Below are positions 45,698 to 54,663 of a DNA stretch of 64,000 nt, in pieces; position 1 is the stretch's first letter; each line of letters starts with the position of its first letter. The notes beneath the pieces were generated by a model, which saw nothing but the letters and a program-made list of their open reading frames with translations, had not been told where the DNA came from and ran no database searches. The DNA is from Pseudomonas lurida (GTDB lineage: Bacteria > Pseudomonadota > Gammaproteobacteria > Pseudomonadales > Pseudomonadaceae). The stretch covers positions 1 to 64,000 of the forward strand of contig NZ_JAAMRE010000006.1 in the NCBI RefSeq assembly GCF_013522705.1. Direction: 5' to 3'. The translations under genes were made by a program, and so were the position numbers.

Positions 45698-47263
45698 TTA
45701 CGCCGGGGCGGATGTGCGGATCAGGTGATCGAACGCGCTCAGGGAAGCCTTGGCGCCCTCGCCCACTGCAATCACGATCTGCTTGTACGGCACTGTGGTG
45801 ACATCGCCGGCGGCAAACACGCCGGGCAGCGAGGTCTCACCACGGGCATCGACGATGATCTCGCCACGGGGCGTCAGCTCCACCGTGCCCTTGAGCCAGT
45901 CGGTATTGGGCAGTAGGCCGATCTGTACGAAAATGCCTTCCAGGTCGAGCGTTTTGAACGCACCGCTGTCGCGATCCTTGTATGCCAGGCCGGTGACTTT
46001 CTGACCGTCACCCTTCACTTCGCTGGTCAATGCGCTGGTGATCACCTCCACGTTCGGCAGGCTGTACAACTTGCGCTGCAGTACCGCATCGGCGCGCAGC
46101 TTGCTGTCGAACTCAAGCAGCGTCACGTGACTGACGATACCCGCCAGGTCGATGGCTGCTTCGACACCGGAGTTGCCGCCGCCGATCACCGCCACGCGCT
46201 TGCCCTTGAACAGCGGGCCGTCGCAGTGCGGGCAGAAGCACACGCCCTTGGCCTTGTATTCCTGCTCGCCCGGCACGCCCATTTCACGCCAGCGTGCGCC
46301 GGTGGCGAGGATCACCGTTCTGGACTTGAGCGTGGCGCCACTTTCGAAGCGGATCTCGTGCAGCTCTCCGGGATTCTTTGCTGGAACCAGGCTGCTGGCG
46401 CGCTGCAGGTTCATGATGTCAACGTCGTACTGACGCACGTGGGCTTCCAGGGCACTGGCCAGTTTCGGCCCTTCGGTTTCCTGGACCGAGATAAAGTTCT
46501 CGATCGACATCGTGTCCAGCACCTGGCCACCGAAACGCTCAGCGGCGACACCGGTGCGGATACCTTTACGTGCCGCGTAGATGGCCGCCGACGAGCCCGC
46601 CGGGCCTCCGCCGACCACCAGCACATCAAAGGCGGCCTTGGCGCTGATTTTCTCGGCAGCTTTTTCGGCGCCGCTGGTGTCGAGCTTGGCGAGGATTTCT
46701 TCCAGGCCCATGCGGCCCTGGCCGAAGTTCACACCATTGAGGTAGACGCTCGGTACCGCCATGATCTGACGTTCGTCGACTTCGGCCTGGAACAATGCGC
46801 CGTCGATGGCGACGTGGCGGATGTTGGGGTTGAGCACGGCCATCAGGTTCAACGCCTGGACCACGTCCGGGCAGTTCTGGCAGGAGAGTGAGAAGTACGT
46901 CTCGAAGCTGAACTCGCCCTTCAGCGCACGGATTTGTTCAATCACTTCAACACTGGCCTTCGACGGGTGGCCACCGACTTGCAGCAGGGCCAGCACCAAC
47001 GAAGTGAATTCATGGCCCATGGGGATGCCGGCGAAACGCAGACTGATTTCGGCACCCGGGCGGTTGATGGAAAATGACGGCTTGCGCGCATCATCGCCAT
47101 CGGTTTTCAACGTGATCAGCGTGGTGAGGCTGGTGACGTCTTGCAAAAGAGCCAGCATTTCCTGGGATTTCGCACCGTCGTCGAGGGAGGCGACGATCTC
47201 GATCGGCTGGGTGACCCGTTCCAGGTATGACTTCAACTGAGCTTTAAGATTGGCGTCCAACAT
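45698..47263 (-). CDS. ahpF: Alkyl hydroperoxide reductase subunit F
   Basis: This 521-residue flavoprotein disulfide reductase passes electrons from NADH to AhpC. The N-terminal thioredoxin-like domain has its active disulfide in LSCQNCPD; the FAD motif [12 protein letters not shown] and NAD motif [10 protein letters not shown] follow; the core redox disulfide is CFCPHCDG. Length is normal. It lies downstream of ahpC on the same strand, but a terminator hairpin sits between the two genes. Confidence 0.95.
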   Translation of the reverse strand: MLDANLKAQLKSYLERVTQPIEIVASLDDGAKSQEMLALLQDVTSLTTLITLKTDGDDARKPSFSINRPGAEISLRFAGIPMGHEFTSLVLALLQVGGHPSKASVEVIEQIRALKGEFSFETYFSLSCQNCPDVVQALNLMAVLNPNIRHVAIDGALFQAEVDERQIMAVPSVYLNGVNFGQGRMGLEEILAKLDTSGAEKAAEKISAKAAFDVLVVGGGPAGSSAAIYAARKGIRTGVAAERFGGQVLDTMSIENFISVQETEGPKLASALEAHVRQYDVDIMNLQRASSLVPAKNPGELHEIRFESGATLKSRTVILATGARWREMGVPGEQEYKAKGVCFCPHCDGPLFKGKRVAVIGGGNSGVEAAIDLAGIVSHVTLLEFDSKLRADAVLQRKLYSLPNVEVITSALTSEVKGDGQKVTGLAYKDRDSGAFKTLDLEGIFVQIGLLPNTDWLKGTVELTPRGEIIVDARGETSLPGVFAAGDVTTVPYKQIVIAVGEGAKASLSAFDHLIRTSAPA

Positions 47264-47300
47264 ACGGGCGATTTCCTGTTAATTCGGTTTATTACAGTCG

Positions 47301-47339
47301 AAAAAAAACGCCCGAGCGAATCTCGCCCGGGCGTTTTTA
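47301..47339. terminator. Hairpin terminator between ahpC and ahpF
   Basis: AACGCCCGAGCGA and TCGCCCGGGCGTT form a strong stem (arms CGCCCG and CGGGCG perfectly paired), with an A-run on one side and T-run on the other. On the leftward strand it would end most ahpC transcripts and attenuate ahpF. Confidence 0.82.
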
Positions 47340-47396
47340 GGGGCGGTTGCGGCTTACTTCACAGGTGCGGAAACCCGCCCCAGGTGCTTCACAGAC

Positions 47397-47960
47397 TTAG
47401 ATCTTGCCGACCAGGTCCAGGGACGGAGCCAGGGTGGCCTCGCCTTCTTTCCACTTGGCTGGGCAGACTTCGCCCGGGTGGGCGGCAACGTATTGAGCAG
47501 CCTTGATTTTGCGCAGCAGCTCGGAAGCGTCACGGCCAACGCCGCCGTCGTTCAGCTCAACGATTTTGATCTGACCTTCCGGGTTGATCACGAAGGTACC
47601 GCGGTCCGCCAGGCCGGCTTCTTCGATCAGCACGTCGAAGTTGCGCGAGATGGTCAGGGTCGGGTCGCCGATCATGGTGTACTGGATTTTGCCGATGGCC
47701 GGCGAAGTGTTGTGCCAGGCTGCGTGGGCAAAGTGGGTGTCGGTGGAAACGCTGTAGATCTCGACGCCCAGTTTCTGGAACTCGGCATAGTTGTCAGCCA
47801 GGTCTTCCAGCTCGGTTGGGCAAACGAAGGTGAAGTCGGCTGGGTAGAAGAACACGACCGACCACTTGCCTTTCAGGTCAGCGTCGGTCACATCTACGAA
47901 GCTGCCGTTTTTGAACGCGGTGGCTTTGAACGGTTTTACTTGGCTGTTGATGATAGGCAT
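47397..47960 (-). CDS. ahpC: Alkyl hydroperoxide reductase subunit C (peroxiredoxin)
   Basis: This 187-residue two-Cys peroxiredoxin reduces hydrogen peroxide and organic hydroperoxides. The peroxidatic Cys47 is in [10 protein letters not shown] with the expected Thr44 and Pro40; the resolving Cys is in [10 protein letters not shown]. It is the AhpC branch that decamerises and is reduced by AhpF. An OxyR-like site lies 70-106 bases upstream. Confidence 0.96.
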   Translation of the reverse strand: MPIINSQVKPFKATAFKNGSFVDVTDADLKGKWSVVFFYPADFTFVCPTELEDLADNYAEFQKLGVEIYSVSTDTHFAHAAWHNTSPAIGKIQYTMIGDPTLTISRNFDVLIEEAGLADRGTFVINPEGQIKIVELNDGGVGRDASELLRKIKAAQYVAAHPGEVCPAKWKEGEATLAPSLDLVGKI

Positions 47961-48029
47961 CGTTGACTCTCCGTCAGGGGTTAAGAAGTTGATGGGGTGA
48001 ATCCTACCCAGTCTGTTGATAGATGGCTC

Positions 48030-48066
48030 ATTGGCAAACCTGATGCTGACGATTGGTTTTCGCTAT
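48030..48066 (-). promoter_or_regulatory. Candidate OxyR box upstream of ahpC
   Basis: Four tetranucleotides at 11-base spacing (ATTG, TGAT, ATTG, CTAT) match 12 of 16 positions of the ATAG-N7-CTAT pattern repeated twice. The site is just upstream of a possible TAGGAT -10 box. OxyR control of ahpC is established in Pseudomonas; the site itself is inferred. Confidence 0.5.
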
Positions 48067-48093
48067 CAGGTAACCGTATATATAGAAGAAAAA

Positions 48094-49026
48094 TCAAATC
48101 AACGGTTGGCTGGCCAGCGTCATCCCCAGAAAGGGCGTCGCTTCAACATAGCGCATGGCGGATTTCATGTCGTTCCAGCCGACGTAACTCATCAACGACT
48201 TCATATCCCAGCCGCTGCGATGGGCCCAGGTGGCGAAGCCTCGGCGCAGCGAATGGCTGGTGTAGTGCTCGGCGGCAATCCCGGCCCGCTCAAGCGCCTG
48301 GCGCAATAGCGGAATGACACTATTGGCGTGCAAACCCGTCTCTGCCAGGTTGCCCCAGCGATCAATGCTGCGGAACACCGGCCCACGCACCAGCGCCGCG
48401 GCGTTCAGCCAGTCGCTGTAGGCCTGCACCGGGCACAAGCGCAACAATGCCGGCGTGTGATAGGTCTTGCCGAGGTTGTCGCGGTCACTTTTGCTGCGCG
48501 GCACATACAGGCTGATGCCGACGCCAGGCGTGGCCTGCACATGCTCGACCTGCAGACGGCACAGTTCGTCGCTGCGAAAGCCACGCCAGAAACCCAGCAG
48601 GATCAGCGCCGTATCGCGCTTGGCGCGCAGCAGGCGCGCGGGGTCCTGAGCCGCATTTGCCTCTTGCGCGTCGCGCTCAAGAAAGGCCACCACTTGCTCA
48701 AGATGCTGGAGCTGCAACGGCTCGGCCTGTTTTTCCCGCGCCGGGTGCACGGCGCGGATGCCTTTAAGCACCTTGCGCACCACCGGCGCCTTGGTCGGGT
48801 CGGGAAACCCCTGGCTGATGTGCCATTGCGCCAATGCAGACAGGCGCAGTTTGAGCGTGTTGACCGCCAGCACGCCCGCATGCGCCACCAGATAGCGCGC
48901 CACGCTGTCGCTGGTCGCCGGCAGGAAACCGCCCCAGATAACCTCGAAGTGCTCGATCGCGGCGCGATAGCTGCGACGCGTGTTATCGCGGGTGGCGGCG
49001 GTGAGGTATCGATCCAGATCGCTCAT
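48094..49026 (-). CDS. Tyrosine-type site-specific recombinase
   Basis: This 310-residue integrase has a core-binding domain (SDLDRYLTAATRDNTRRSY; about 1-90) and a catalytic domain with Arg in GFWRGFRSDEL, HSLRRGF for the His-x-x-Arg box and the nucleophile Tyr in SAMRYVEAT. It lacks the arm-binding domain of phage integrases. The ATG at 49026 was chosen; the frame opens at 49107. It diverges from a KfrA-like gene with a palindrome-rich gap. No tRNA or phage gene borders it, so it is unlikely to be a simple prophage remnant. Confidence 0.85.
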   Translation of the reverse strand: MSDLDRYLTAATRDNTRRSYRAAIEHFEVIWGGFLPATSDSVARYLVAHAGVLAVNTLKLRLSALAQWHISQGFPDPTKAPVVRKVLKGIRAVHPAREKQAEPLQLQHLEQVVAFLERDAQEANAAQDPARLLRAKRDTALILLGFWRGFRSDELCRLQVEHVQATPGVGISLYVPRSKSDRDNLGKTYHTPALLRLCPVQAYSDWLNAAALVRGPVFRSIDRWGNLAETGLHANSVIPLLRQALERAGIAAEHYTSHSLRRGFATWAHRSGWDMKSLMSYVGWNDMKSAMRYVEATPFLGMTLASQPLI

Positions 49027-49148
49027 GGGCGGGCCTATTCGTACGGTAAACGGAGGTGGCAGGCGCTTAAAACGCGCATGACACGGGATAATACGCCAAT
49101 ATCCCATCTGTTGAATCTCAAATTTAACGGCGTTTTCATACGTGATAC

Positions 49149-49166
49149 AGTATGTAAATACATACT
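49149..49166. promoter_or_regulatory. Palindromic operator upstream of kfrA-like gene
   Basis: AGTATGTA-AA-TACATACT is a perfect inverted repeat, set inside outer GATAC/GTATC copies (49144-49148 and 49177-49181). KfrA-type proteins repress their own promoter by binding such repeats, so this is the likely autoregulatory site of the 49199 gene. Confidence 0.65.
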
Positions 49167-49198
49167 ATGTAAAACAGTATCAAATCGACGGAGACTCC

Positions 49199-50206
49199 AT
49201 GGCACGCGGCGGCATTAACAAAGCAGTGGTTCAGACGGCACGCCTGGCGATCATCGCCCGTGGCGAACATCCCAGCATCGACGCGGTACGCATCGAAATG
49301 GGCAATACCGGCTCCAAAACCACCATTCATCGGTATCTGAAAGAGCTGGACGAGAGCGAAACCCGCGCCAGCATTACTGCGGCACCGATCGACGATGAAT
49401 TGAGCGAACTGGTCGCGCGCCTGGCCCAGCGCCTTAAAGACAAGGCTCAAGAGCCGATCGACCTGGCATTGGCGCAATTTGAGCAAGAGAAGGCCGCCCT
49501 GCTCGCCCAACTGCAAACGCTGCAGGACGCGCACCAGCAACTTCAGCAACAGTTCGATATTCAGGCCGCCGCTCTGGCCGAAGAAAGCGCGGCACTGCAG
49601 ACCGCCAGCACCAGCCTGCAGACAGAGCAGACCCGCAACGCCGGGCTCAGCCAGGCATGCAGCGATTACGAATTGCGCATCAACGACAAGGACGAGCAGA
49701 TCCGCTCATTGGAAGACAAGCACACACACGCGCGGGATGCCCTTGAGCACTACCGCACGGCCATCAAGGAACAACGCGAGCAGGAACAGCGACGGCACGA
49801 GGGTCAGTTGCAGCAGATCCAGGCAGAACTGCGCCAGGCCCAGCAGAGCGCCATGGTTCGCCAGGACGAGATCACGCAATTGCATCGGGATAACGAACGC
49901 TTGCTCATTGAGCATCGAGTTACGCTCAAAGAGCTGGCGGCCCTGCAGGAGAGCGCCCGCAAGGATCAGGCCGAGCATCTCAAGCTCAACGAACGCCTTA
50001 ATCGTATCGACAGCGAGCGCGCCTTGCTTGAGGAGCGCCTGCGCGTGGCATTGCTGGACAGTCAGTCGCGCCAGGAGGCATTGGCTGAATACCAGCAAGC
50101 CAACAAGGCCCTGGAACTGGACCTGATCAAGGCTCAGGCCAGTATCGAAGCCCTGCGTCTGGCTACCGCCGTTGCGACGGCGCCAGAGGCCAAGCCAGCC
50201 GACTGA
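49199..50206 (+). CDS. KfrA-like DNA-binding coiled-coil protein
   Basis: This 335-residue protein has an N-terminal helix-turn-helix resembling plasmid KfrA (MARGGINKAVVQTARLAII, then IEMGNTGSKTTIHRYL) in about residues 1-70. A long alpha-helical, Gln/Glu-rich coiled coil fills about 75-320, an architecture of filament-forming segregation or repressor proteins. GGAGA precedes the ATG. It diverges from the integrase and its stop codon sits inside a perfect palindrome shared with gor. The chromosomal role is unknown. Confidence 0.85.
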   Translation: MARGGINKAVVQTARLAIIARGEHPSIDAVRIEMGNTGSKTTIHRYLKELDESETRASITAAPIDDELSELVARLAQRLKDKAQEPIDLALAQFEQEKAALLAQLQTLQDAHQQLQQQFDIQAAALAEESAALQTASTSLQTEQTRNAGLSQACSDYELRINDKDEQIRSLEDKHTHARDALEHYRTAIKEQREQEQRRHEGQLQQIQAELRQAQQSAMVRQDEITQLHRDNERLLIEHRVTLKELAALQESARKDQAEHLKLNERLNRIDSERALLEERLRVALLDSQSRQEALAEYQQANKALELDLIKAQASIEALRLATAVATAPEAKPAD

Positions 50207-50215
50207 TCAGTCGGC
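50198..50215. repeat. Perfect 18-bp palindrome holding both stop codons
   Basis: GCCGACTGATCAGTCGGC is its own reverse complement. The rightward KfrA-like stop TGA (50204-50206) and the leftward gor stop TGA (50207-50209) meet at its centre. It has no T-run and is too small to be a sure terminator. Confidence 0.7.
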
Positions 50216-51565
50216 CACAGGGGTGCGCATGGTGACGAATTCTTCCGCCGCCGTAGGATGCACGCCGATGGTTTCGTCGAAATGCCGTTTGGTCGCGCCC
50301 GCCTTGAGCGCGATCGCCAGGCCCTGGACGATTTCGCCGGCATCCGGCCCGACCATATGGCAGCCGAGCACCTTATCGGTGTCGGCATCCACCACCAGCT
50401 TCATCAGGGTTTTCTCCTGGCAGTCGGTCAGGGTCAGCTTCATCGGACGGAAACGGCTTTCGAACACCTGGACCTTGTGGCCGCTCTTCTTCGCCTCCTC
50501 CTCCGTGAGGCCCACCGTGCCGATATTCGGCAGGCTGAACACGGCGGTCGGGATCATCGCGTAGTCCACCGGGCGGTACTGCTCAGGCTTGAACAGGCGC
50601 CGCGCCACGGCCATGCCTTCAGCCAGGGCGACAGGCGTCAGCTGTACGCGGCCGATCACATCGCCGATGGCCAATATCGAAGGCTCGGTGGTCTCGTACT
50701 GATCATTGACCTGCACAAAGCCACGCTCATCGAGGGTGACGCCGGTGTTCTCCAGCCCAAGGTTATCCAGCATGGGGCGCCGACCGGTCGCGTAAAACAC
50801 GCAATCGGCTTCCAGCACGCGACCATCCTTGAGGGTAGCTTTGAGACTGCCATCGGCTTGCTTGTCGATGCGTTCGATGTCTGCATTGAATTGCAGGTCC
50901 AGACCGCGCTTGGTCAGCTCCTCCTGCAAATGCTTGCGCACCGAGCCGTCAAACCCACGCAGGAACAAATCACCGCGGTACAACAGGCGGGTTTGCGCGC
51001 CCAGTCCATGGAAGATTCCGGCAAACTCAACGGCGATATAACCGCCGCCAACTACCAGCACGCGCTTTGGCAGCTCCTTGAGGAAGAACGCTTCATTGGA
51101 GCCAATCGCATGTTCGCGCCCGGGGATATCCGGAATCTGCGGCCAGCCGCCCGTGGCGATCAGGATGTGCCTGGCCGTGAAACGCTCGCCATTGATTTCC
51201 ACCTGATGTGGATCCACCAGGCGCGCATGCCCTTCGTGCAGGGTCACGCCGCTGTTGACCAGCAGGTTGCGATAGATGCCGTTGAGGCGGTTGATCTCGC
51301 GATCCTTATTGGCGATCAGCGTCGCCCAATCGAAATTCGCCTCGCCCAGGGACCAGCCAAAACCGCTGGCCTGCTCGAAATCCTCGGCAAAATGCGCGCC
51401 GTACACCAACAGTTTTTTCGGCACGCAGCCCACGTTCACGCAGGTGCCACCCAGGTAGCGGCTTTCCGCGACGGCCACCTTGGCGCCGAAGCCTGCGGCG
51501 AAACGCGCTGCGCGAACACCGCCGGAACCGGCGCCAATTACATACAGATCAAAATCGTAGGCCAT
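50207..51565 (-). CDS. gor: Glutathione-disulfide reductase
   Basis: This 452-residue NADPH flavoenzyme reduces oxidised glutathione. FAD binding is in [13 protein letters not shown], the redox disulfide in [18 protein letters not shown] binding in [11 protein letters not shown], and the C-terminal His-Glu pair is in [11 protein letters not shown]. It converges with the KfrA-like gene with no spacer. Confidence 0.95.
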   Translation of the reverse strand: MAYDFDLYVIGAGSGGVRAARFAAGFGAKVAVAESRYLGGTCVNVGCVPKKLLVYGAHFAEDFEQASGFGWSLGEANFDWATLIANKDREINRLNGIYRNLLVNSGVTLHEGHARLVDPHQVEINGERFTARHILIATGGWPQIPDIPGREHAIGSNEAFFLKELPKRVLVVGGGYIAVEFAGIFHGLGAQTRLLYRGDLFLRGFDGSVRKHLQEELTKRGLDLQFNADIERIDKQADGSLKATLKDGRVLEADCVFYATGRRPMLDNLGLENTGVTLDERGFVQVNDQYETTEPSILAIGDVIGRVQLTPVALAEGMAVARRLFKPEQYRPVDYAMIPTAVFSLPNIGTVGLTEEEAKKSGHKVQVFESRFRPMKLTLTDCQEKTLMKLVVDADTDKVLGCHMVGPDAGEIVQGLAIALKAGATKRHFDETIGVHPTAAEEFVTMRTPVAD

Positions 51566-51618
51566 TTCACTCTCCTCGGCAGGACATCAGCATACCGACT
51601 TACATGGGGCTGAAAAAC

Positions 51619-51647
51619 GAAAAAGCCACCCGAAGGTGGCTTTCTCT
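51619..51647. terminator. Hairpin terminator downstream of galU
   Basis: AAAGCCACC and GGTGGCTTT pair around a CGAA loop, with an A-run giving a T-tract on the leftward strand. It ends galU transcription. Confidence 0.75.
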
Positions 51648-51670
51648 TAAAACCAGCGAACAGGCGTGAA

Positions 51671-52510
51671 TCAGTAAGCCTTGCCAGTTTTGTAGAAGTG
51701 CTCGTAGCAGAAGTTGGTTGCTTCGATGTAGCCTTCCGCGCCGCCGCAGTCGAAGCGCTGGCCCTTGAACTTGTAGGCAATTACACAGCCATCTTTGGCC
51801 TGCTTCAACAGGGCGTCGGTGATCTGAATCTCGCCACCTTTGCCTGGCTCGGTTTCTTCGATCAGCTTGAAGATGTCCGGGGTCAGGATGTAGCGACCGA
51901 TAATGGCCAGGTTGGACGGTGCGTCTTCCGGCGCCGGCTTCTCGACCATGTCGCGTACGCGGATCAGGCCATCACCAATGTCGTCGCCGGCAATAACGCC
52001 GTACTTGTTGGTTTCGGTCGGGTTGACTTCCATCACTGCGACGATAGTGCAGCGGTATTTCTGGTACAGCTTGACCATCTGGGTCAGTACGCCGTCGCCT
52101 TCCAGGTTCACACACAGGTCATCCGCCAGTACCACGGCGAACGGTTCGTCACCGATCAGCGGACGGCCGGTCAGGATGGCGTGGCCGAGGCCTTTCATCT
52201 GGGTCTGGCGAGTGTAGGAGAACGAGCACTCGTCCAACAGTTTGCGGATGCCGACCAGGTATTTTTCCTTGTCGGTGCCCTTGATCTGATTTTCCAGCTC
52301 GTAGCTGATGTCAAAGTGGTCTTCCAGCGCGCGCTTACCGCGACCGGTCACGATGGAGATTTCGTTCAGACCGGCATCCAGGGCTTCTTCCACACCGTAC
52401 TGAATCAGTGGCTTGTTCACCACCGGCAGCATCTCTTTGGGCATGGCCTTGGTCGCTGGCAAGAAGCGAGTGCCGTAACCGGCTGCTGGGAACAAGCATT
52501 TCTTGATCAT
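51671..52510 (-). CDS. galU: UTP-glucose-1-phosphate uridylyltransferase
   Basis: This 279-residue nucleotidyltransferase makes UDP-glucose for cell-envelope polysaccharides. The N-terminal FPAAGYGTRFLPATKAMPKE is the classic nucleotide-binding signature, and VVLADDL provides the metal-binding Asp. EKPAPEDAPSNLAIIGRYIL and the Lys in GRGKRALEDHFD are conserved. Length is typical. Confidence 0.95.
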   Translation of the reverse strand: MIKKCLFPAAGYGTRFLPATKAMPKEMLPVVNKPLIQYGVEEALDAGLNEISIVTGRGKRALEDHFDISYELENQIKGTDKEKYLVGIRKLLDECSFSYTRQTQMKGLGHAILTGRPLIGDEPFAVVLADDLCVNLEGDGVLTQMVKLYQKYRCTIVAVMEVNPTETNKYGVIAGDDIGDGLIRVRDMVEKPAPEDAPSNLAIIGRYILTPDIFKLIEETEPGKGGEIQITDALLKQAKDGCVIAYKFKGQRFDCGGAEGYIEATNFCYEHFYKTGKAY

Positions 52511-52817
52511 ATGGGTCCTTACAAAGGGCTATGCGTACGGAATTCGGCGCAGTCTAATCAGGCCGCAGCCACCTTACAATGGGTCCTGCTGGCGTTGCGA
52601 TGTCATCATAGAGAAAAAAACTGAGCGTAAGTTCCACTTATCTTACAAACAGCAGCGCCATTGACTCGGCAAAATTGCCGACTGCTTATGGCCGCTATCT
52701 ACCTGAATCTTTTAGCACGCTTTCGCGGCGGTGCGTTGACGTGGATTAACGTGCACGTGTCGACGACATTTGGCGCTATGATTGCGCCCTTGAACCAGAC
52801 CACGAGATTGTTAATAG
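52511..52817. promoter_or_regulatory. Divergent gap between galU and a small gene
   Basis: No gene is visible in these 307 bases. A palindrome CGGCAA-AA-TTGCCG is at 52667-52680, just after TTGACT, which could be a -35 box. A second self-complementary patch ACGTGCACGT lies near 52750. Otherwise nothing is recognisable. Confidence 0.4.
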
Positions 52818-53003
52818 ATGTCAGAACCCAAAGGTGTGAACGGCTACCTGATTACCCAGCGTGCGGACGGCTGGCACTTGATCAACTTTCACGGCGACAG
52901 CGTTGCCGGTTGCTTCGCGACCGAGCGTGAAGCCATTGCGGTCGCTGAAGTGTTCGTGGACGAAGCCGGTCACGCATCGAGCAAGCGGCCGAAGGGCAAG
53001 TAA
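52818..53003 (+). CDS. Small conserved-looking protein, 61 residues
   Basis: A 61-residue ORF begins MSEPKGVNGYLITQRADGW, with the plausible small alpha/beta pattern LINFHGDSVAGCFATEREA. The C-terminus SSKRPKGK is basic. The terminator that follows it at 53023 supports a real transcript. I do not recognise the family. Confidence 0.65.
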   Translation: MSEPKGVNGYLITQRADGWHLINFHGDSVAGCFATEREAIAVAEVFVDEAGHASSKRPKGK

Positions 53004-53021
53004 GCTGCGGCCCGGGTACAT

Positions 53022-53047
53022 GAAGCCTCGCATAGCGAGGCTTTTTT
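53022..53047 (+). terminator. Terminator after the 61-residue gene
   Basis: AAGCCTCGC and GCGAGGCTT pair around a short loop, followed by a six-base T-run. Confidence 0.85.
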
Positions 53048-53147
53048 GCGTTTGTCTGTACGTAGATGGCAGTTCGCTATAATCTTCGGCAAACGCCCCA
53101 CGACAGTGTCAGCGCGTCCCTCCTAACACCCTTGATGACGAACACCT

Positions 53148-53429
53148 ATGAACAAGATTCTGGCACTGACTGCAGTCCTGGCGCTCGCCGGCTGCACTAC
53201 CACCTCTGACGTCTATTTGAAAAACGGCGAACAAGGCCTGACCATCGACTGTTCCGGCGAAGCCAATTCCTGGGCCAGCTGCTACGAAAAAGCCGATGCA
53301 TCCTGCGCGGGCACCGGCTATCGCATCGTTGGCACCGAAGGCACGCCGTCGCTCAAGGAGAGCGACAAGACCCTGGGGCAGGACGTAGGCAACTACAAAA
53401 ACCGCAGCGTGGTTGTGGTCTGCAAGTAA
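53148..53429 (+). CDS. Small lipoprotein with cysteines, 93 residues
   Basis: The leader MNKILALTAVLALAGC ends in a lipobox with Cys16. Four further Cys (TIDCSGEA, WASCYEKA, DASCAGTGY, VVVVCK) could form two disulfides in the periplasm. It is likely an outer-membrane-anchored small lipoprotein. Its function is not known to me; it stands alone, convergent with the next gene. Confidence 0.78.
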   Translation: MNKILALTAVLALAGCTTTSDVYLKNGEQGLTIDCSGEANSWASCYEKADASCAGTGYRIVGTEGTPSLKESDKTLGQDVGNYKNRSVVVVCK

Positions 53430-53433
53430 GCGT

Positions 53434-53664
53434 TTATAGCTGTATGTCGGCGAACTTGATGCCCAGGCCGCGAATGGTCTCGATCAGGTCATCCAGCCGC
53501 TGGAAAGATTCCACTTCATCCTGATCGTCCACCAGGAAAAAACTGCGACCGCCGCTCTTTTTGAAAAACACGATCCACTCGCCCAGATCGGCCGGATTCT
53601 GGATGACATGGGTGGCCGAGATCTGACCCTCGGCGTGGCGGGCTCTGACATCTTCACGTTTCAT
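53434..53664 (-). CDS. Small hypothetical protein, 76 residues
   Basis: This 76-residue protein begins MKREDVRARHAEGQIS and has a beta-alpha pattern (EWIVFFKKSGGRSFFLVDDQDEV). GGAAG precedes the ATG at 53664; the frame opens at 53724. It may belong to a small Pseudomonas family sometimes named partition-associated, but I cannot verify this. It stands between a convergent lipoprotein and a terminator hairpin. Confidence 0.65.
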   Translation of the reverse strand: MKREDVRARHAEGQISATHVIQNPADLGEWIVFFKKSGGRSFFLVDDQDEVESFQRLDDLIETIRGLGIKFADIQL

Positions 53665-53684
53665 AACGGGCTTCCAAAAAAGAC

Positions 53685-53722
53685 AAATACCGCGCAACCC
53701 CAGGGCTGCGCGGTATTTTTGC
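53685..53722. terminator. Hairpin terminator near tsdA 3' end
   Basis: ATACCGCGCA and TGCGCGGTAT pair around ACCCCAGGGC. A T-run follows on the plus strand and a weaker TTTGT on the minus strand. It lies just beyond tsdA, so it probably ends that leftward transcript. Confidence 0.72.
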
Positions 53723-53739
53723 ATTGAATGGCCGACAGT

Positions 53740-54663
53740 CTAACGGATGCCCTGCCCGATCAGCACGCCTTCCACTGTTTGGCCATATAGATTGACACCG
53801 TCATTGGCATGAAACTTCACCCGGGTTTTCTCTACCGAGCCCTCAATCAGGCGCGGGTCCTGCGGCCGCTCATGACTGTTGATGTAGGCTGCGACATCCC
53901 AGGCCTGCTGGTCGCTCAAGCTGGCGCCTTTACCCAGCGGCATGTTGTGCTTGATAAACGCAGCCGCCGTGTTGATCCGGTGCATGCCGGCGCCCCAGTT
54001 GTAGGAGTCTTTACCCCACAGCGGCGGCATCGCGTAGTGATCGCCGACCTTTTGCCCCTGCCCTTGCGCGCCATGGCAAACCGCGCACTGATCCCCATAC
54101 ACCTGTGCGCCTCGGACGATGCTGTAGCCCTGCGCGGGTTGTGCCACATCGGGGTAACCGCGCCCCGGCTGTTCCACGCCCAAGGGTGCCTTACTGGCCA
54201 GCCAATAGGAATACACGGACAACGCGGTGATTTCCGGGCTGTCGGCAGCCGGCGGGGTGCCACCGTTCATGCTGAATTGGAAACAGCCCTGGAGCCGCTC
54301 GGCGTAGGTGTTGACCTTGTCGTTTTTCTTGCGGTAAGCCGGATACATCGGATAAGCCGCCCACAATGGCGCCGAGTTGGCCAGGCGCCCCTGGTCCAGA
54401 TGGCAATTGCTGCAATTAAGGCCGTTGCCGACAAATTGCGGCGCCAGGCGCTTGGTGTCGACGAATAAGGCATATCCCTGCCTGACCAGCTTGCCGTACG
54501 CATTATCCGGCAAGTCTTTTTCCGACGGTGGCTGAAACAACGCGGCTTGTTGACCAGCCGGGCGTGGCACCAGCTGGGATTGATCTTCCATGGCAATGGT
54601 CGCGGCCTGGATCGGCAGAGCCATCAACAAGCCGACCACGCTTACAAGCACAAACGGCTTCAT
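53740..54663 (-). CDS. tsdA: TsdA-like diheme cytochrome c (thiosulfate dehydrogenase / tetrathionate reductase)
   Basis: This 307-residue periplasmic diheme protein has a signal peptide (MKPFVLVSVVGLLMALPIQA) and two CxxCH sites, CSNCH and CAVCH. A Cys in ERLQGCFQFSMNGG lies where the axial Cys of TsdA would be expected, and GNGLNCSNCHLDQGR plus GAGMHRINTAAAF fit the family. It would couple thiosulfate to tetrathionate. The start at 54663 overlaps the stop of the TsdB-like gene, indicating one operon. Alternative: another diheme cytochrome c oxidoreductase. Confidence 0.7.
   Translation of the reverse strand: MKPFVLVSVVGLLMALPIQAATIAMEDQSQLVPRPAGQQAALFQPPSEKDLPDNAYGKLVRQGYALFVDTKRLAPQFVGNGLNCSNCHLDQGRLANSAPLWAAYPMYPAYRKKNDKVNTYAERLQGCFQFSMNGGTPPAADSPEITALSVYSYWLASKAPLGVEQPGRGYPDVAQPAQGYSIVRGAQVYGDQCAVCHGAQGQGQKVGDHYAMPPLWGKDSYNWGAGMHRINTAAAFIKHNMPLGKGASLSDQQAWDVAAYINSHERPQDPRLIEGSVEKTRVKFHANDGVNLYGQTVEGVLIGQGIR

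Noticed and set aside
48094..50206. Prophage or genomic-island boundary
   Set aside because: The integrase has no tRNA target, no phage genes and no flanking direct repeats that I could see; both sides are ordinary core genes.
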